DNA of 64,000 bases. Origin: Litchfieldia alkalitelluris (GTDB lineage Bacteria; Bacillota; Bacilli; Bacillales; Bacillaceae_L). Within the stretch, counting starts at the first letter, position 1. Each line of letters begins with the position of its first letter. Position numbers and translations under genes: made by a program. Positions 45,418 through 55,258 of this stretch are shown piece by piece. The stretch is from NCBI RefSeq assembly GCF_002019645.1, contig NZ_KV917374.1:2678696-2742695 (forward strand), read 5' to 3'. Under the pieces are notes generated by a model. That model did no database searches, was not told the origin of the DNA, and worked only from the letters and a program-made list of their open reading frames with translations.

Positions 45418-45567
45418 ATAAAAAAGGGCGAGTGGATTGTACGAGTGAAAAGTTTTATCACACTTTCTCTAAGAAAAATATCAAAATTGGATTATTCTTA
45501 TCGAATATAGTAGAATGGAATACGTTCAATCTGATATTGAAAATACATAATTATTTGGAGGTCCAAA

Positions 45568-46002
45568 ATGAAAAAAGCAAGTATTGAATTTGAAAATGGT
45601 GAAAAAATTCTTATTGATTTATATGAAGATGCAGCACCAGGTACTGTTGCTAACTTCGAAAAGCTAGCTAAAGAAGGCTATTATGATGGGCTAACATTCC
45701 ACCGTGTTATTCCTGGATTTGTTGCTCAAGGCGGATGCCCTCATGGAACTGGTACTGGTGGCCCTGGATACACAATTAAATGTGAAACAGCAGGAAATCC
45801 TCATAAGCATGTAGCTGGTTCACTTTCAATGGCACATGCAGGTAAAGATACTGGTGGGAGCCAATTTTTCATTGTTCATGAACCACAACCACATTTAAAT
45901 GGTGTGCATACAGTTTTTGGACAAGTTACTGAAGGAATGGATTCTGTATTAAGAATTCACCAAGGTGATGTAATGAAAGAAGTAAAGGTTTGGGAAGAAT
46001 AA
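45568..46002 (+). CDS. ppiB: Peptidyl-prolyl cis-trans isomerase B (cyclophilin)
   Basis: Speeds cis-trans isomerisation at proline bonds. Cyclophilin core: [59 protein letters not shown]. Length is 144 aa with no signal peptide, so cytoplasmic. TTGGAGG precedes the ATG. It lies before the rib operon, as in B. subtilis. Confidence 0.96.
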   Translation: MKKASIEFENGEKILIDLYEDAAPGTVANFEKLAKEGYYDGLTFHRVIPGFVAQGGCPHGTGTGGPGYTIKCETAGNPHKHVAGSLSMAHAGKDTGGSQFFIVHEPQPHLNGVHTVFGQVTEGMDSVLRIHQGDVMKEVKVWEE

Positions 46003-46011
46003 TCACTTAAT

Positions 46012-46045
46012 AAGCACAGCAAGCATTTTGCTTGTTGTGTTTTTT
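46012..46045 (+). terminator. Terminator of ppiB
   Basis: CACAGCAAGCA pairs with TGCTTGTTGTG around TTT, followed by T6. Confidence 0.88.
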
Positions 46046-46153
46046 AAATTTTAAGAAATCATAAATTAGTTTAGTCTTACTGTTTGGCTCGGGGGTGCTA
46101 TTGGCTCTTTGGCTAAGTTTAAGGTCTTATCTTTTATTAGAGGTGAAATGTAA

Positions 46154-46240
46154 TTGAAATCATCTAACTGGATCTTACTTATTATTATGGTTGCTATAAG
46201 TCTTATTTGGGGACTTGTTTATTGGTTTTTTATCGTATAA
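46154..46240 (+). CDS. Possible 28-aa single-helix membrane peptide
   Basis: TTG start with AGAGGTG 8 nt upstream. The translation is almost one hydrophobic helix (WILLIIMVAISLIWGLVYWF) with a short polar N-terminus. Nothing is recognised. It stands alone between ppiB and the FMN riboswitch. Small membrane peptides of this form are common in Bacillus but are easily mimicked by AT-rich DNA. Confidence 0.4.
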   Translation: MKSSNWILLIIMVAISLIWGLVYWFFIV

Positions 46241-46336
46241 AAAGTTATCTTCACAAAAAGTTAACAGAAGAAGTAATAAGAGAGCCAATAATACGACAAA
46301 CTTTTAGTATTATGATATAATAATCAAAATGAATAT

Positions 46337-46473
46337 TATTTCCTTCGGGGTAGGGTGAAATTCCCGACCGGCGGTGATCATTTTTTGTAGCCCGCGACCC
46401 ATATAGAATACTCTATATGGCTGACTTGGTGAGATTCCAAGGCCGACAGTAAAGTCTGGATGGGAGAAGGAAA
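46337..46473 (+). promoter_or_regulatory. FMN riboswitch (RFN element)
   Basis: All conserved blocks are present in order: CCTTCGGGGTAGGGTGAAAT, CCCGACCGGCGGTGATCA, AGCCCGCGACC, a variable stem (CCATATAGA / TCTATATGG), GGTGAGATTCCAAGGCCGAC, AGTAAAGTCTGGATGGGAGA. FMN binding would stop expression of the rib genes. Confidence 0.97.
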
Positions 46474-46484
46474 TCACAGGTACA

Positions 46485-46542
46485 GGTATGCCAAAAAAAT
46501 TTTAAAAATAGTACCTTTTATTTGGTGTGCCATAATGTTTTT
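46485..46542 (+). terminator. Candidate riboswitch-controlled terminator
   Basis: GGTATGCCAAA can pair fully with TTTGGTGTGCC (three G-U pairs) across an AT-rich loop, with GTTTTT shortly after. It lies directly behind the FMN riboswitch. Confidence 0.55.
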
Positions 46543-46691
46543 ACATATGTATTGTGATATCTGATTCTTAGAGGCTACTCTTAAGTCAAAACTCCCATGC
46601 TTTTATTGATTTGTATAAAGTCGAGGGAATGTAATGACTATAGAGATGGTCTTTTTTGTTTTTAATTTTCTTATATGAGAGGGGTGAAATC

Positions 46692-47342
46692 TTGTTTACA
46701 GGTATTATTGAAGAAATAGGAAAGATTAGTGATATTGCGAGTACTAAAGACTCAATTGTATTGAAGATAAAAGCCACTAAAATCTTAAAAGATGTCAACC
46801 TAGGAGATAGTATCGCAGTGAATGGAGTTTGTTTAACGGTCACTTCATTTACGACCGATGAGTTTTCAGTAGATGTTATGCCTGAAACTGTAAAATCAAC
46901 CTCACTTAGAACCTTGAAAAAACAATCATCTGTTAATTTAGAACGTGCAATGTCAGCTGGTGGAAGATTTGGTGGGCATTTTGTTTCTGGTCATGTCGAT
47001 GGAATGGGAACCATTGTTAAAAAAGAGCATCTTTCAAATGCTGTTTATTATGGAATTAAGATTAATCCCTCACTCCGTAATTATTTAATTTTAAAAGGCT
47101 CAGTAGCAGTTGATGGAACCAGTTTAACAATATTTGGATTGACAGATGATACATTTACGATCTCCCTAATACCTCATACTGTTTCTGAAACGATCATTGG
47201 TGAGAAAAGCATTGGTGATACCGTAAATATCGAATGTGATATGCTTGGAAAATATGTTGAACAATTTGTTAGTCATTCTGGGACTCAACAAAGAAAATCA
47301 TCAATAACATCAAGCTTTTTAGTTGATAATGGATTTAAGTAA
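46692..47342 (+). CDS. ribE: Riboflavin synthase, alpha subunit
   Basis: Joins two 6,7-dimethyl-8-ribityllumazine molecules to give riboflavin. Two repeated lumazine-binding domains are seen: MFTGIIEEIG... GDSIAVNGVCLTV, and GGHFVSGHVDGMG... GSVAVDGTSLTIFG. Length is 216 aa. The TTG at 46692 follows AGGGGTG and gives the universal MFTGIIEE start. It is the first gene after the riboswitch; ribD, which normally comes first, is missing. Confidence 0.95.
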   Translation: MFTGIIEEIGKISDIASTKDSIVLKIKATKILKDVNLGDSIAVNGVCLTVTSFTTDEFSVDVMPETVKSTSLRTLKKQSSVNLERAMSAGGRFGGHFVSGHVDGMGTIVKKEHLSNAVYYGIKINPSLRNYLILKGSVAVDGTSLTIFGLTDDTFTISLIPHTVSETIIGEKSIGDTVNIECDMLGKYVEQFVSHSGTQQRKSSITSSFLVDNGFK

Positions 47343-47364
47343 GTTTAAGAGAGGATGATTACTA

Positions 47365-48558
47365 ATGTTCGATCATATTGAAGAAGCACTTAGCGATTTA
47401 ATGAATGGGAAGGTTGTTATTGTTTGTGATGATGAGGATAGGGAGAATGAAGGGGATTTTATCGCTCTAGCTGATAAAGCTACACCTGAAGTTATCAATT
47501 TTATGATTACACATGGACGTGGACTGGTGTGCACTCCTATTACAGAAGAGTTGGCGGAAAAGCTTAACTTGGTCCCAATGGTAAATCATAATACAGATGC
47601 TCATGGTACTGCCTTTACTGTAAGTATCGATCATAAAACAACTACAACGGGGATTAGTGCATTTGAAAGATCTACAACCATTCTAGAACTATTAAAACCC
47701 AGTACAAAGGGAACTGATTTCAAAAGACCGGGTCATGTTTTTCCATTAGTCGCAAAGAATGGTGGAGTGTTGAGACGGGCAGGACATACTGAAGCTGCGG
47801 TTGATTTAGCACGCCTTTGTGGTTCAGCACCGGTAGGAGTTATCTGCGAAATAATTAATGAAGACGGATCAATGGCTAGAGTTCCTGATCTTAGAGAAAT
47901 TGCGAACCAATTTAATTTAAAAATGATTACGATTAAAGATCTGATTGAGTATCGTAATCGCAAAGAAAACCTTATCAATAGAGAAGTGGAAATCACCTTA
48001 CCGACTGAATTTGGTGATTTTACAGCCATTGGGTTTTCGAATGTTGTTGATGGCAAAGAGCATGTAGCACTAGTAAAGGGAAATATTTTACCTGATGAGG
48101 ATACACTTGTAAGGGTTCATTCAGAATGTTTAACTGGGGATGTTTTCGGGTCGTTCCGCTGTGATTGTGGTCCGCAGCTTCATGCTGCACTAGCACAAAT
48201 TGAAAAAGAAGGTAAAGGCGTCTTGTTGTATATGAGACAAGAAGGACGTGGGATAGGTCTTATTAACAAAATGCGTGCTTATAAGCTGCAAGAAGAAGGT
48301 TATGATACAGTTGAAGCAAATGAAAAACTTGGTTTTGCTCCTGATTTAAGAGATTATGGAATTGGAGCTCAAATCTTGAAAGATCTAGGAATAACAAAAA
48401 TGAAATTATTGACTAATAATCCAAGGAAAATAACAGGGTTAAAAGGATATGATTTAGAAGTAACTGAACGAATCCCACTGGAGATGCAGTCAAATAAAGA
48501 TAACGAAAATTATCTAAAGACGAAACATTTAAAGCTTGGGCATATGTTTCACTTTTAA
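47365..48558 (+). CDS. ribBA: Bifunctional DHBP synthase / GTP cyclohydrolase II
   Basis: Two fused enzymes of riboflavin synthesis, 397 aa. Residues 1-200 form 3,4-dihydroxy-2-butanone-4-phosphate synthase ([31 protein letters not shown]). Residues 205-397 form GTP cyclohydrolase II, with its zinc cysteines in [18 protein letters not shown] and the loop RQEGRGIGL. It makes both precursors of the pathway. Confidence 0.97.
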   Translation: MFDHIEEALSDLMNGKVVIVCDDEDRENEGDFIALADKATPEVINFMITHGRGLVCTPITEELAEKLNLVPMVNHNTDAHGTAFTVSIDHKTTTTGISAFERSTTILELLKPSTKGTDFKRPGHVFPLVAKNGGVLRRAGHTEAAVDLARLCGSAPVGVICEIINEDGSMARVPDLREIANQFNLKMITIKDLIEYRNRKENLINREVEITLPTEFGDFTAIGFSNVVDGKEHVALVKGNILPDEDTLVRVHSECLTGDVFGSFRCDCGPQLHAALAQIEKEGKGVLLYMRQEGRGIGLINKMRAYKLQEEGYDTVEANEKLGFAPDLRDYGIGAQILKDLGITKMKLLTNNPRKITGLKGYDLEVTERIPLEMQSNKDNENYLKTKHLKLGHMFHF

Positions 48559-48624
48559 CATATAGTTAATTTTCAAAAATCACATATACAAATAATCTGG
48601 TTAGCTTATTAGGAGGATATAGAT

Positions 48625-49095
48625 ATGAATACAAAGATATACGAAGGTAATTTAATTGGAACAGGTTTAAAAGTAGGAATAGTAGTTGCTCGATTTAATG
48701 AATTTATTAATAGTAAACTACTTGATGGAGCTTTAGATGGATTAAAAAGACACGGAGTGGAAGAAGAAAACATTAGTATTGCTTGGGTACCCGGTGCTTT
48801 TGAAATACCAGTAATTGCGAAGAGAATGGCCGAGTCAAATAACTATGATGCAGTTATTACATTAGGAACAGTGATTAGAGGGGCAACTACACATTATGAT
48901 TATGTATGTAATGAGGTTGCAAAAGGTGTTGCATCAACTGCACTTTCAACTGGAAAACCAGTCGTGTTTGGTGTACTCACTACTGAAAATATTGAACAAG
49001 CAATTGAAAGAGCTGGAACAAAAGCAGGGAACAAAGGATGGGAAACAGCTATATCTGCAATTGAAATGGCTAATTTAATTCGATCTATTTCTTAG
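48625..49095 (+). CDS. ribH: 6,7-dimethyl-8-ribityllumazine synthase
   Basis: Condenses the butanone phosphate with the pyrimidine precursor to make lumazine; assembles into 60-mer capsids. [29 protein letters not shown] and [14 protein letters not shown] (with the catalytic His) are all present. Length is 156 aa. TAGGAGG precedes the ATG. It follows ribBA after a 66-nt gap. Confidence 0.97.
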   Translation: MNTKIYEGNLIGTGLKVGIVVARFNEFINSKLLDGALDGLKRHGVEEENISIAWVPGAFEIPVIAKRMAESNNYDAVITLGTVIRGATTHYDYVCNEVAKGVASTALSTGKPVVFGVLTTENIEQAIERAGTKAGNKGWETAISAIEMANLIRSIS

Positions 49096-49198
49096 GTTCC
49101 TAAAAGTTTTGATTGATTGTTATGTAAAAATAAGGCATTATTGAATAATAATCAAAATAAATGGATATGCTTATTATGTTTATAATGATACGAGTAAA

Positions 49199-49246
49199 GA
49201 CCAGGGTGATTTTTGGAAGATTAAATATCACTACTGGTTTTCTTTC
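49199..49246 (+). terminator. Terminator behind ribH
   Basis: ACCAGGGTGAT pairs with ATCACTACTGGT (one bulge), followed by TTTCTTTC. It separates ribH from ribT. Confidence 0.75.
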
Positions 49247-49400
49247 TTTTCAAATCCATTTTATAAAGTCAAGAGTTAATAGGCATATGACTAAAATATT
49301 TGATAACTATGGAAAAAAATTAAAGAAAATGTTAATCTAAATTATGTAAAATGACTTACCAAATTATTTTCAGTTTCAAGAAAAGCTATTTCATTAATGA

Positions 49401-49763
<363 letters not shown>

Positions 49764-49815
49764 ACCCTATTTTTAGCCAAATCTAGTGGTAGTGTAATTT
49801 GTTATTGTAATGTAG

Positions 49816-49852
49816 AAAGAAAGGACTTTATTAAATGTCCCTTCTTTTTTTT
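49816..49852. terminator. Terminator between ribT and the DUF309 gene
   Basis: AGAAAGGAC pairs with GTCCCTTCT, followed by T8 on the + strand. It overlaps the end of the minus-strand DUF309 gene. Confidence 0.7.
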
Positions 49853-50358
49853 AACTCCATTTGTCTTTCACGCTCGGTGATTACCTCACTTCTATCTCGT
49901 AAAGAATGCTTATGGATAAGATTTTTGTTGCTCAGTTCTGAGTTTGATCCCCAAACAAAACCATTTTCTTTACAACGCTGCTTACATAAACTGATAAGAG
50001 TAGGATTTTGTAAAGGAAGGTTAATACTCGTATAAGGCTGCTTATTTTTAATTTCATCAAGCCTTTGTTCTAAAAGTATGACTAGTTTATCCCATTCAAA
50101 ACCAAGTGAAGTCATATTTTCTTTTTCTTTTTGAACAATTGAAACGGCATTATTCATCATTCGAAGTGCACCTGGAAAATTACCTCTTCGCTGATGGTAT
50201 AATGCAACAGCAATCTGAATTAACCCTACAAGATATTGTTTCCGATGTTCTTTCAAATCCTCTTTCCAAAGCTCTTCTAATTCTTCGTGACATTCAAAGT
50301 AATCACGATCACCATGAAAATGGACTAAGTAATTAATATATTTTTCTGGGTAGGTCAA
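49831..50358 (-). CDS. ypuF: DUF309 protein (YpuF-like)
   Basis: A 175-aa protein of the DUF309 family. The N-terminal metal-site-like motif HFHGDRDYFECHEELEELWK and LVGLIQIAVALYHQRRGN are the family signature. The C-terminal 60 aa are basic and variable. The probable start is TTG at 50358, with GGAGGAG 9 nt upstream. Function unknown. It lies between ribT and scpA, the ypuF position, and is transcribed away from scpA. Confidence 0.85.
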   Translation of the reverse strand: MTYPEKYINYLVHFHGDRDYFECHEELEELWKEDLKEHRKQYLVGLIQIAVALYHQRRGNFPGALRMMNNAVSIVQKEKENMTSLGFEWDKLVILLEQRLDEIKNKQPYTSINLPLQNPTLISLCKQRCKENGFVWGSNSELSNKNLIHKHSLRDRSEVITERERQMELKKRRDI

Positions 50359-50500
50359 TCTTATGCACTCCTCCAAAAGTCACTTTATGATTAGTTTATC
50401 ATATTACATCAATTTTCCTAAGAAAATACTATTGGACAAGGGGTAAATTTGGACTATACTATTAATTATCTATCTATATAGGAATTTGGTGTAGTTAAAG

Positions 50501-51247
50501 ATGGAATATAATGTGAAAATTGATTCGTTTGAAGGACCGCTTGATTTATTATTACATTTAATAAATCGCCTTGAAATAGATATATATGATATACCTGTTG
50601 CGAATATAACAGAGCAATATATGCTATATATCCAGACAATGTCAGAGATGAAGTTGGATATTGCCAGTGAGTATTTAGTTATGGCGGCAACCCTACTAGC
50701 AATAAAAAGCAAGATGCTTTTACCTAAACAGGAAGAATTATATGATGAGGACCTAGAGATCGAATTCGAAGAAGATCCTCGTGAAGAACTGATGAATCGA
50801 CTAATTGAATATCGAAAATATAAAAGTGCAGCAGAAGACTTAAAGATATTAGAAGAGGAAAGAAGTCATGTCTTTACGAAACCACCAAGTGACATGGGAG
50901 AGTTAGCGGATGAGAAAGAGGCTGTTCAGCATAAAATAGATGTCAACCTCTATGACATGCTTGGTGCCCTACAAAAATTAATGAGAAGAAAAAAACTACA
51001 AAAGCCACTTACAACTAAAATTGCTAGGCAAGAGATTCCGATTGAAAGAAGAATGGAAGAAATCCTTTTAGAATTAAAATCTCTTAATCGACCTAAGAAT
51101 TTCTTTGAACTATTCCCGGTTCCAATTAGAGAACACATTGTTGTTACTTTTTTAGCAATTTTAGAACTTCTAAAAAACAATTTAATTATTCTTGAACAAG
51201 ATAATAATTTCTCTGATATATTCGTATCATCTAAAGAAAGGATTTGA
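50501..51247 (+). CDS. scpA: Segregation and condensation protein A
   Basis: Kleisin subunit that joins the two SMC heads in the chromosome condensin. The N-terminal part [27 protein letters not shown] and [17 protein letters not shown] bind the SMC neck. An acidic linker lies at about 80-95, and a C-terminal winged helix ([12 protein letters not shown]) contacts the other head. Length is 248 aa. Only a weak ribosome site precedes the ATG. It overlaps the scpB leader. Confidence 0.95.
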   Translation: MEYNVKIDSFEGPLDLLLHLINRLEIDIYDIPVANITEQYMLYIQTMSEMKLDIASEYLVMAATLLAIKSKMLLPKQEELYDEDLEIEFEEDPREELMNRLIEYRKYKSAAEDLKILEEERSHVFTKPPSDMGELADEKEAVQHKIDVNLYDMLGALQKLMRRKKLQKPLTTKIARQEIPIERRMEEILLELKSLNRPKNFFELFPVPIREHIVVTFLAILELLKNNLIILEQDNNFSDIFVSSKERI

Positions 51248-51251
51248 CGTT

Positions 51252-51842
51252 GTGAAATTGACACAATGGAAAGGCATCGTTGAGGGACTTCTTTTTGTTG
51301 CTGGTGATGAAGGATTGTCTCTTAAACAAATATCTACAGTGTTGGAAGTAGAATCAGATATTGTTGAAGATATCATAAATGAGTTAAGAGATGATTATTT
51401 AACTGAAGATCGCGGTTTGCGTTTAGTAGAGGTTGCAGGTGCGTTTCAATTAACTACAAAAAAAGAGCATTCAGGATTTTTGAAGAGATTGATTGATTCA
51501 CCTTCAACTACAACTCTTTCTCAGGCTGCGCTTGAAACGTTGGCAATTGTCGCGTATCGTCAGCCAATTACAAGACAAGAAATCGAGGAAATAAGAGGGG
51601 TTAAAACAGAAAGACCGATTCACACATTAGTAGCTAAAGCGTTAATAAAAGAAGTTGGAAGAGTTGAAGGGACAGGAAGGGCTATTCTTTACGGTACAAC
51701 AAAGGAATTCCTTGATTATTTTGGTCTCAAAACAATAGAAGAGCTGCCACCCCTACCTGAAAAGATTGATGATGAATATGTACAAGAGGAAGCGGATTTA
51801 TTCTTTGAAAAGTTTCAAGAAACGATTGATGAATCAAAATAA
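51252..51842 (+). CDS. scpB: Segregation and condensation protein B
   Basis: Dimeric winged-helix partner of ScpA in the SMC complex. [50 protein letters not shown] and [19 protein letters not shown] are the expected blocks. Length is 196 aa. The GTG at 51252 has AAAGGA upstream and is 4 nt past the scpA stop; the frame upstream runs inside scpA and is excluded. Confidence 0.95.
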   Translation: MKLTQWKGIVEGLLFVAGDEGLSLKQISTVLEVESDIVEDIINELRDDYLTEDRGLRLVEVAGAFQLTTKKEHSGFLKRLIDSPSTTTLSQAALETLAIVAYRQPITRQEIEEIRGVKTERPIHTLVAKALIKEVGRVEGTGRAILYGTTKEFLDYFGLKTIEELPPLPEKIDDEYVQEEADLFFEKFQETIDESK

Positions 51843-51930
51843 CCATCCATACTAGCTCGTAGTATGTTAAAATAAACTTAATGTTAGTTGAATTAGTTTA
51901 TGCAAGTAAGACGTACAAAGAGGTGGAATA

Positions 51931-52344
51931 ATGAAGTTAAATCAATGTATGGGTTACGAATTAGAAAAAGCTCAATCTAATACCTCTGAGGACTTTTTTA
52001 ACCAATCGGAGGTTATTTTTACTGATCAAGGTGAAGAAAAGACATTTCATTTATTATATGTTCGATATTTTGACGAACAATTATTAGAAGTAATTCCCTT
52101 TGATCAGGAGCCACTGTTCACATCTGGTGATCGTTCAGTTACCATTAAGGACATTGTTGGATTAATATGTTTACTAAGTAATCCGAGTTTTAGAAAGCGA
52201 AAAAGAGTATATATAAATTCTGTAGATGAGCTAATCTCATATTTTAAAGGATTTAATTACAATATGCTTCAAGATCTTTTCGAAAAGCTTGGAAATAATC
52301 AACCTTATACAATAAATCCATCAATTATCTATTCAATGAATTAG
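51931..52344 (+). CDS. Unrecognised 137-aa protein between scpB and ypuI
   Basis: I do not recognise this gene and do not recall a counterpart here in B. subtilis. It is soluble and acidic, with no signal peptide and no membrane helix. Segments include TFHLLYVRYFDEQLLEVIPF and DIVGLICLLSNPSFRKRKRVYINSVDEL. AGAGGTGG precedes the ATG. Codon use and AT content resemble its neighbours, so recent transfer is not obvious. Confidence 0.75.
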   Translation: MKLNQCMGYELEKAQSNTSEDFFNQSEVIFTDQGEEKTFHLLYVRYFDEQLLEVIPFDQEPLFTSGDRSVTIKDIVGLICLLSNPSFRKRKRVYINSVDELISYFKGFNYNMLQDLFEKLGNNQPYTINPSIIYSMN

Positions 52345-52392
52345 AAATAAAGCATAAGATAAAACTACATATACCACTGTGGAGGGAAACAA

Positions 52393-52881
52393 ATGGGAAA
52401 CCTGATAGTTAAATCACAAATCGAGCAAGTTGAACTATTTCTGCGAAAGACAGTTTTAGATATAACGACTTACCTAAATCAAACAACCATTTCATCGGTT
52501 ATGGATGAAGTCGAGGGTGACAAAGAGTATTTTGAAAGCTTACTCAGCAATATTAGGAGACTTGTTGTATATTGTGAAGAGGGGCTAGATGCATGTCAAG
52601 TTGTTCTTGCAAACGAACCCTTTAGAAAGGGAGCTGCCGAAAAGACATTATATAAAATCTATCATCAGTGTATTGAAGAATTTTTCTCACCAAAAAATGA
52701 CTCTTGGTTTGAGGATAGTCGATCAGCGTATACTGGTAAAAATGCGTTAACGTTTAGACAAACACCTCCACCTTCTGTTGGAAAACTATTATCTTCGCTT
52801 GAAGGGGGATTTCAAGCGGTTAGAGAAGAGCTAGAATTTTATGAGACAGATTATCGAACAAAAATGTTACAATCTAAATAA
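52393..52881 (+). CDS. ypuI: YpuI, DUF3907 protein
   Basis: A 162-aa soluble protein resembling B. subtilis YpuI. LFLRKTVLDITTYLNQTT, YHQCIEEFFSPKNDSWFEDSR and RAAYTGKNAI-like YTGKNALTFR are its visible blocks. Function unknown. TGGAGGG precedes the ATG. It lies after scpB plus one extra gene and ends with a terminator. Confidence 0.85.
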   Translation: MGNLIVKSQIEQVELFLRKTVLDITTYLNQTTISSVMDEVEGDKEYFESLLSNIRRLVVYCEEGLDACQVVLANEPFRKGAAEKTLYKIYHQCIEEFFSPKNDSWFEDSRSAYTGKNALTFRQTPPPSVGKLLSSLEGGFQAVREELEFYETDYRTKMLQSK

Positions 52882-52967
52882 TACGCGAAACACTTTATTT
52901 AAAAGATTATTGTTACAACCAATAGCAATTTCTCCTTAAAAAAACAAAGCTTTCTGATTGTAACTTA

Positions 52968-53013
52968 CAAAAGAAACTGTTGATGTCCCCCGGGCACCAC
53001 GGTTTCTTTTTTT
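52968..53013 (+). terminator. Terminator after ypuI
   Basis: AAAGAAACTGT pairs with ACGGTTTCTTT around a GC-rich loop (CCCCCGGGC), followed by T7. Confidence 0.82.
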
Positions 53014-53029
53014 ACTTTGGTTCTTAAAA

Positions 53030-53836
53030 CTAAACCTCTGTTCTTGGTTTGGTAGGGTCACAAGCAGGCATTTTTACCTCTTTTGTCGTTTGAGCTAGTT
53101 TAGTTAAATAATAGCATTCCTCTCTAGCCATATGATCTGCCATTAAAGGAGTAAGGACACCTAATAATTCTTTGGTAAGCTCCATTTCTTCCAATTCATT
53201 GAGAAACCCTTTGAAAACAGTCATTTCTAACTCGACCTGATTATTAAATCGCGAAAGAGCGGGGAACTCAAATTTATTCGTTCGTAAATATCCAACCAGT
53301 TCAACAGCTTTTAAGTAAAAATCCTCCCACTGTTTGACATACTCCTGTCCTTTTTCTTTTAGATTTTTTTCCACGCGATCTAAATTATCATTTATAGCAC
53401 CAGCGTGTCCGGCGGCGTCTAAGAGCCACAACAGGTGATGGTGTAAAGCATGTGTCGCTGGTACTTTACGACCTTCTACTAAAAATGAAGAAACGCGTTG
53501 CCACTCCTCAAGTTCATTTACCATGTGACTTATAAATGATGGTGGTAGATTAATAGAAATAGTACCAGTAAGATGTTCTTCAATGATTTGAAGTTTAAAC
53601 GTTCTTAATTTTTCACTTTCCTGCCTAGCTTGTCGGATTACTGTTAGAAGCTCTGTCTGATGAAGGCGCAGCCTTGATTTAGTGAGTAAATCATCAAAAA
53701 CCTCGATAAAGTTTTTGGCTGTAGTCACTTTATTTTTTTCTTTAGGAGACAAGGAATCGTGAATAAAGCGACTATGATCTCCTAAGATTTGCATCCAAAA
53801 ACTTAATTCAAATACCGCTTCTTCAGTAAAGTTCAT
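53030..53836 (-). CDS. DUF2935 helical protein
   Basis: A 268-aa all-helical protein of DUF2935, a family thought to be ferritin- or hemerythrin-like with metal ligands. Conserved H/E positions appear as FELSFWMQILGDHSRFIHDSL, HALHHHLLWLLDAAGHAG, LEMTVFKGFLNELEE and MADHMAREECYY. The ATG at 53836 follows TTGGAGG. Function unknown. It is divergent from sodF; a joint role in oxidative stress or spores is only a guess. Confidence 0.85.
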   Translation of the reverse strand: MNFTEEAVFELSFWMQILGDHSRFIHDSLSPKEKNKVTTAKNFIEVFDDLLTKSRLRLHQTELLTVIRQARQESEKLRTFKLQIIEEHLTGTISINLPPSFISHMVNELEEWQRVSSFLVEGRKVPATHALHHHLLWLLDAAGHAGAINDNLDRVEKNLKEKGQEYVKQWEDFYLKAVELVGYLRTNKFEFPALSRFNNQVELEMTVFKGFLNELEEMELTKELLGVLTPLMADHMAREECYYLTKLAQTTKEVKMPACDPTKPRTEV

Positions 53837-54159
53837 AGAGCCACCTCCAAAATTTGTTTGCATTTGCCACTAACACCAGGTGCTGTACTTTTTATGTGTA
53901 TGACAAACATCTTGTCTAAATGTAAGGCTTTTTTCTAAAGAATGTTGCTAATTGGAAAATAATAGAGATTAAATTATTTGTATTATTCACTAACAGTGAA
54001 CATCTCGAAAGAATGAATAAAAGCCTCTCCACTTAATTCAAAATAATAAGTTTACGAAAATAGCCAAATCTAAAAATAAGTTAAAAACAAAATAGGATAA
54101 TGTCACAATAATAATATCCTGCATACAATAAAGCTGAATCGGAAACGAGGAGGAGACGT

Positions 54160-55065
54160 ATGACTAACCAAGGTTCATATGGACAGTATGTAAATGATGT
54201 GAAATTGTGGGGAGAACAAATACTTACTTTAGCAAGAGATGTACGAACGAATCAGAGAGAGGAAGTCGTCTATATTGAACAAGATATGAAGGACTTTCTT
54301 CAATATCTAAACCAGCTAGATAAGGATATCACCTATGAGCATATTAATGAGATAAAAACAAAGGTTGATAAGCTATATTCACAGAGTTCTGAAATTTTAT
54401 TAAACAATCAATCTGAAGATAGGTTGATGGATCATAGTGGAGTAACGATCGGAGGACATTCACTTCCGCCACTGCCTTACAGCTATGATGCATTGGAACC
54501 TTATATTTCAAAAGAAATAATGGAACTTCACCATGATAAACATCATAAAAGCTATGTGGATGGATTAAACAAAGCTGAAAAAATGATGCAGACAGCAAGA
54601 AATACCGGGGATTTTGAATTGTTAAAGCATTGGGAAAGAGAAGCTGCATTTAATGGTTCTGGTCATTATCTTCATACTATTTTTTGGCATGTAATGAGTC
54701 CTAATGGTAAAAAGATTCCAACTGGGAAATTATTTACTCAAATCACACAAAATTTTGGTAGCTTTGATGCATTTAAAGCTCACTTTACTGAAGCAGCAAA
54801 TAAAGTTGAAGGAGTTGGTTGGGCCATTCTGGTTTGGTCTCCAAGGTCGCATCGACTTGAAATCCTACAATCTGAGAGGCATCAATTAATGACGCAATGG
54901 GACACGATTCCATTACTTGTACTAGATGTATGGGAACATGCTTATTATCTACAATATAAAAACGAGAGAGCAGATTATGTGAAAAACTGGTGGAACATTG
55001 TTGATTGGAGCGAGGTAGAAAGACGGTTTAAAGAAGCTTCAAAGCTTAAATGGTCCCCGGCTTAG
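54160..55065 (+). CDS. sodF: Superoxide dismutase with N-terminal extension
   Basis: Dismutates superoxide using Fe or Mn. The SOD domain starts at about residue 100 (LPPLPYSYDALEPYISKEIMELHHDKHHKSYV region, cited in two parts by motif) with ligands in HHDKHHKSYV, GHYLHTIFWH and DVWEHAYY. The first ~95 residues are an acidic, coiled, extra domain, as in B. subtilis SodF (281 aa). Length here is 301 aa. GAGGAGG precedes the ATG. The metal cannot be told from sequence with certainty. No signal peptide. Confidence 0.92.
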   Translation: MTNQGSYGQYVNDVKLWGEQILTLARDVRTNQREEVVYIEQDMKDFLQYLNQLDKDITYEHINEIKTKVDKLYSQSSEILLNNQSEDRLMDHSGVTIGGHSLPPLPYSYDALEPYISKEIMELHHDKHHKSYVDGLNKAEKMMQTARNTGDFELLKHWEREAAFNGSGHYLHTIFWHVMSPNGKKIPTGKLFTQITQNFGSFDAFKAHFTEAANKVEGVGWAILVWSPRSHRLEILQSERHQLMTQWDTIPLLVLDVWEHAYYLQYKNERADYVKNWWNIVDWSEVERRFKEASKLKWSPA

Positions 55066-55089
55066 ATTATTAAATAAACCACAATATAA

Positions 55090-55136
55090 ACAAATAACCT
55101 GACCCTAAAAATTTTAAGGGTTCAGGTTATTTTGTT
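55090..55136 (+). terminator. Terminator of sodF
   Basis: AATAACCTGACCCT pairs with AGGGTTCAGGTTATT around AAAAATTTTA, followed by TTG TTT. Confidence 0.88.
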
Positions 55137-55258
55137 TATAAAAATAATTTTTGCTGCGGATATTGGACTATCAATAAGTAAGACGATATTTTTTTCGGGT
55201 CATATAAGGACATGTTCTGCATAAACTTGTACAAAACAGTAAAAGGGACGGGGATTAA

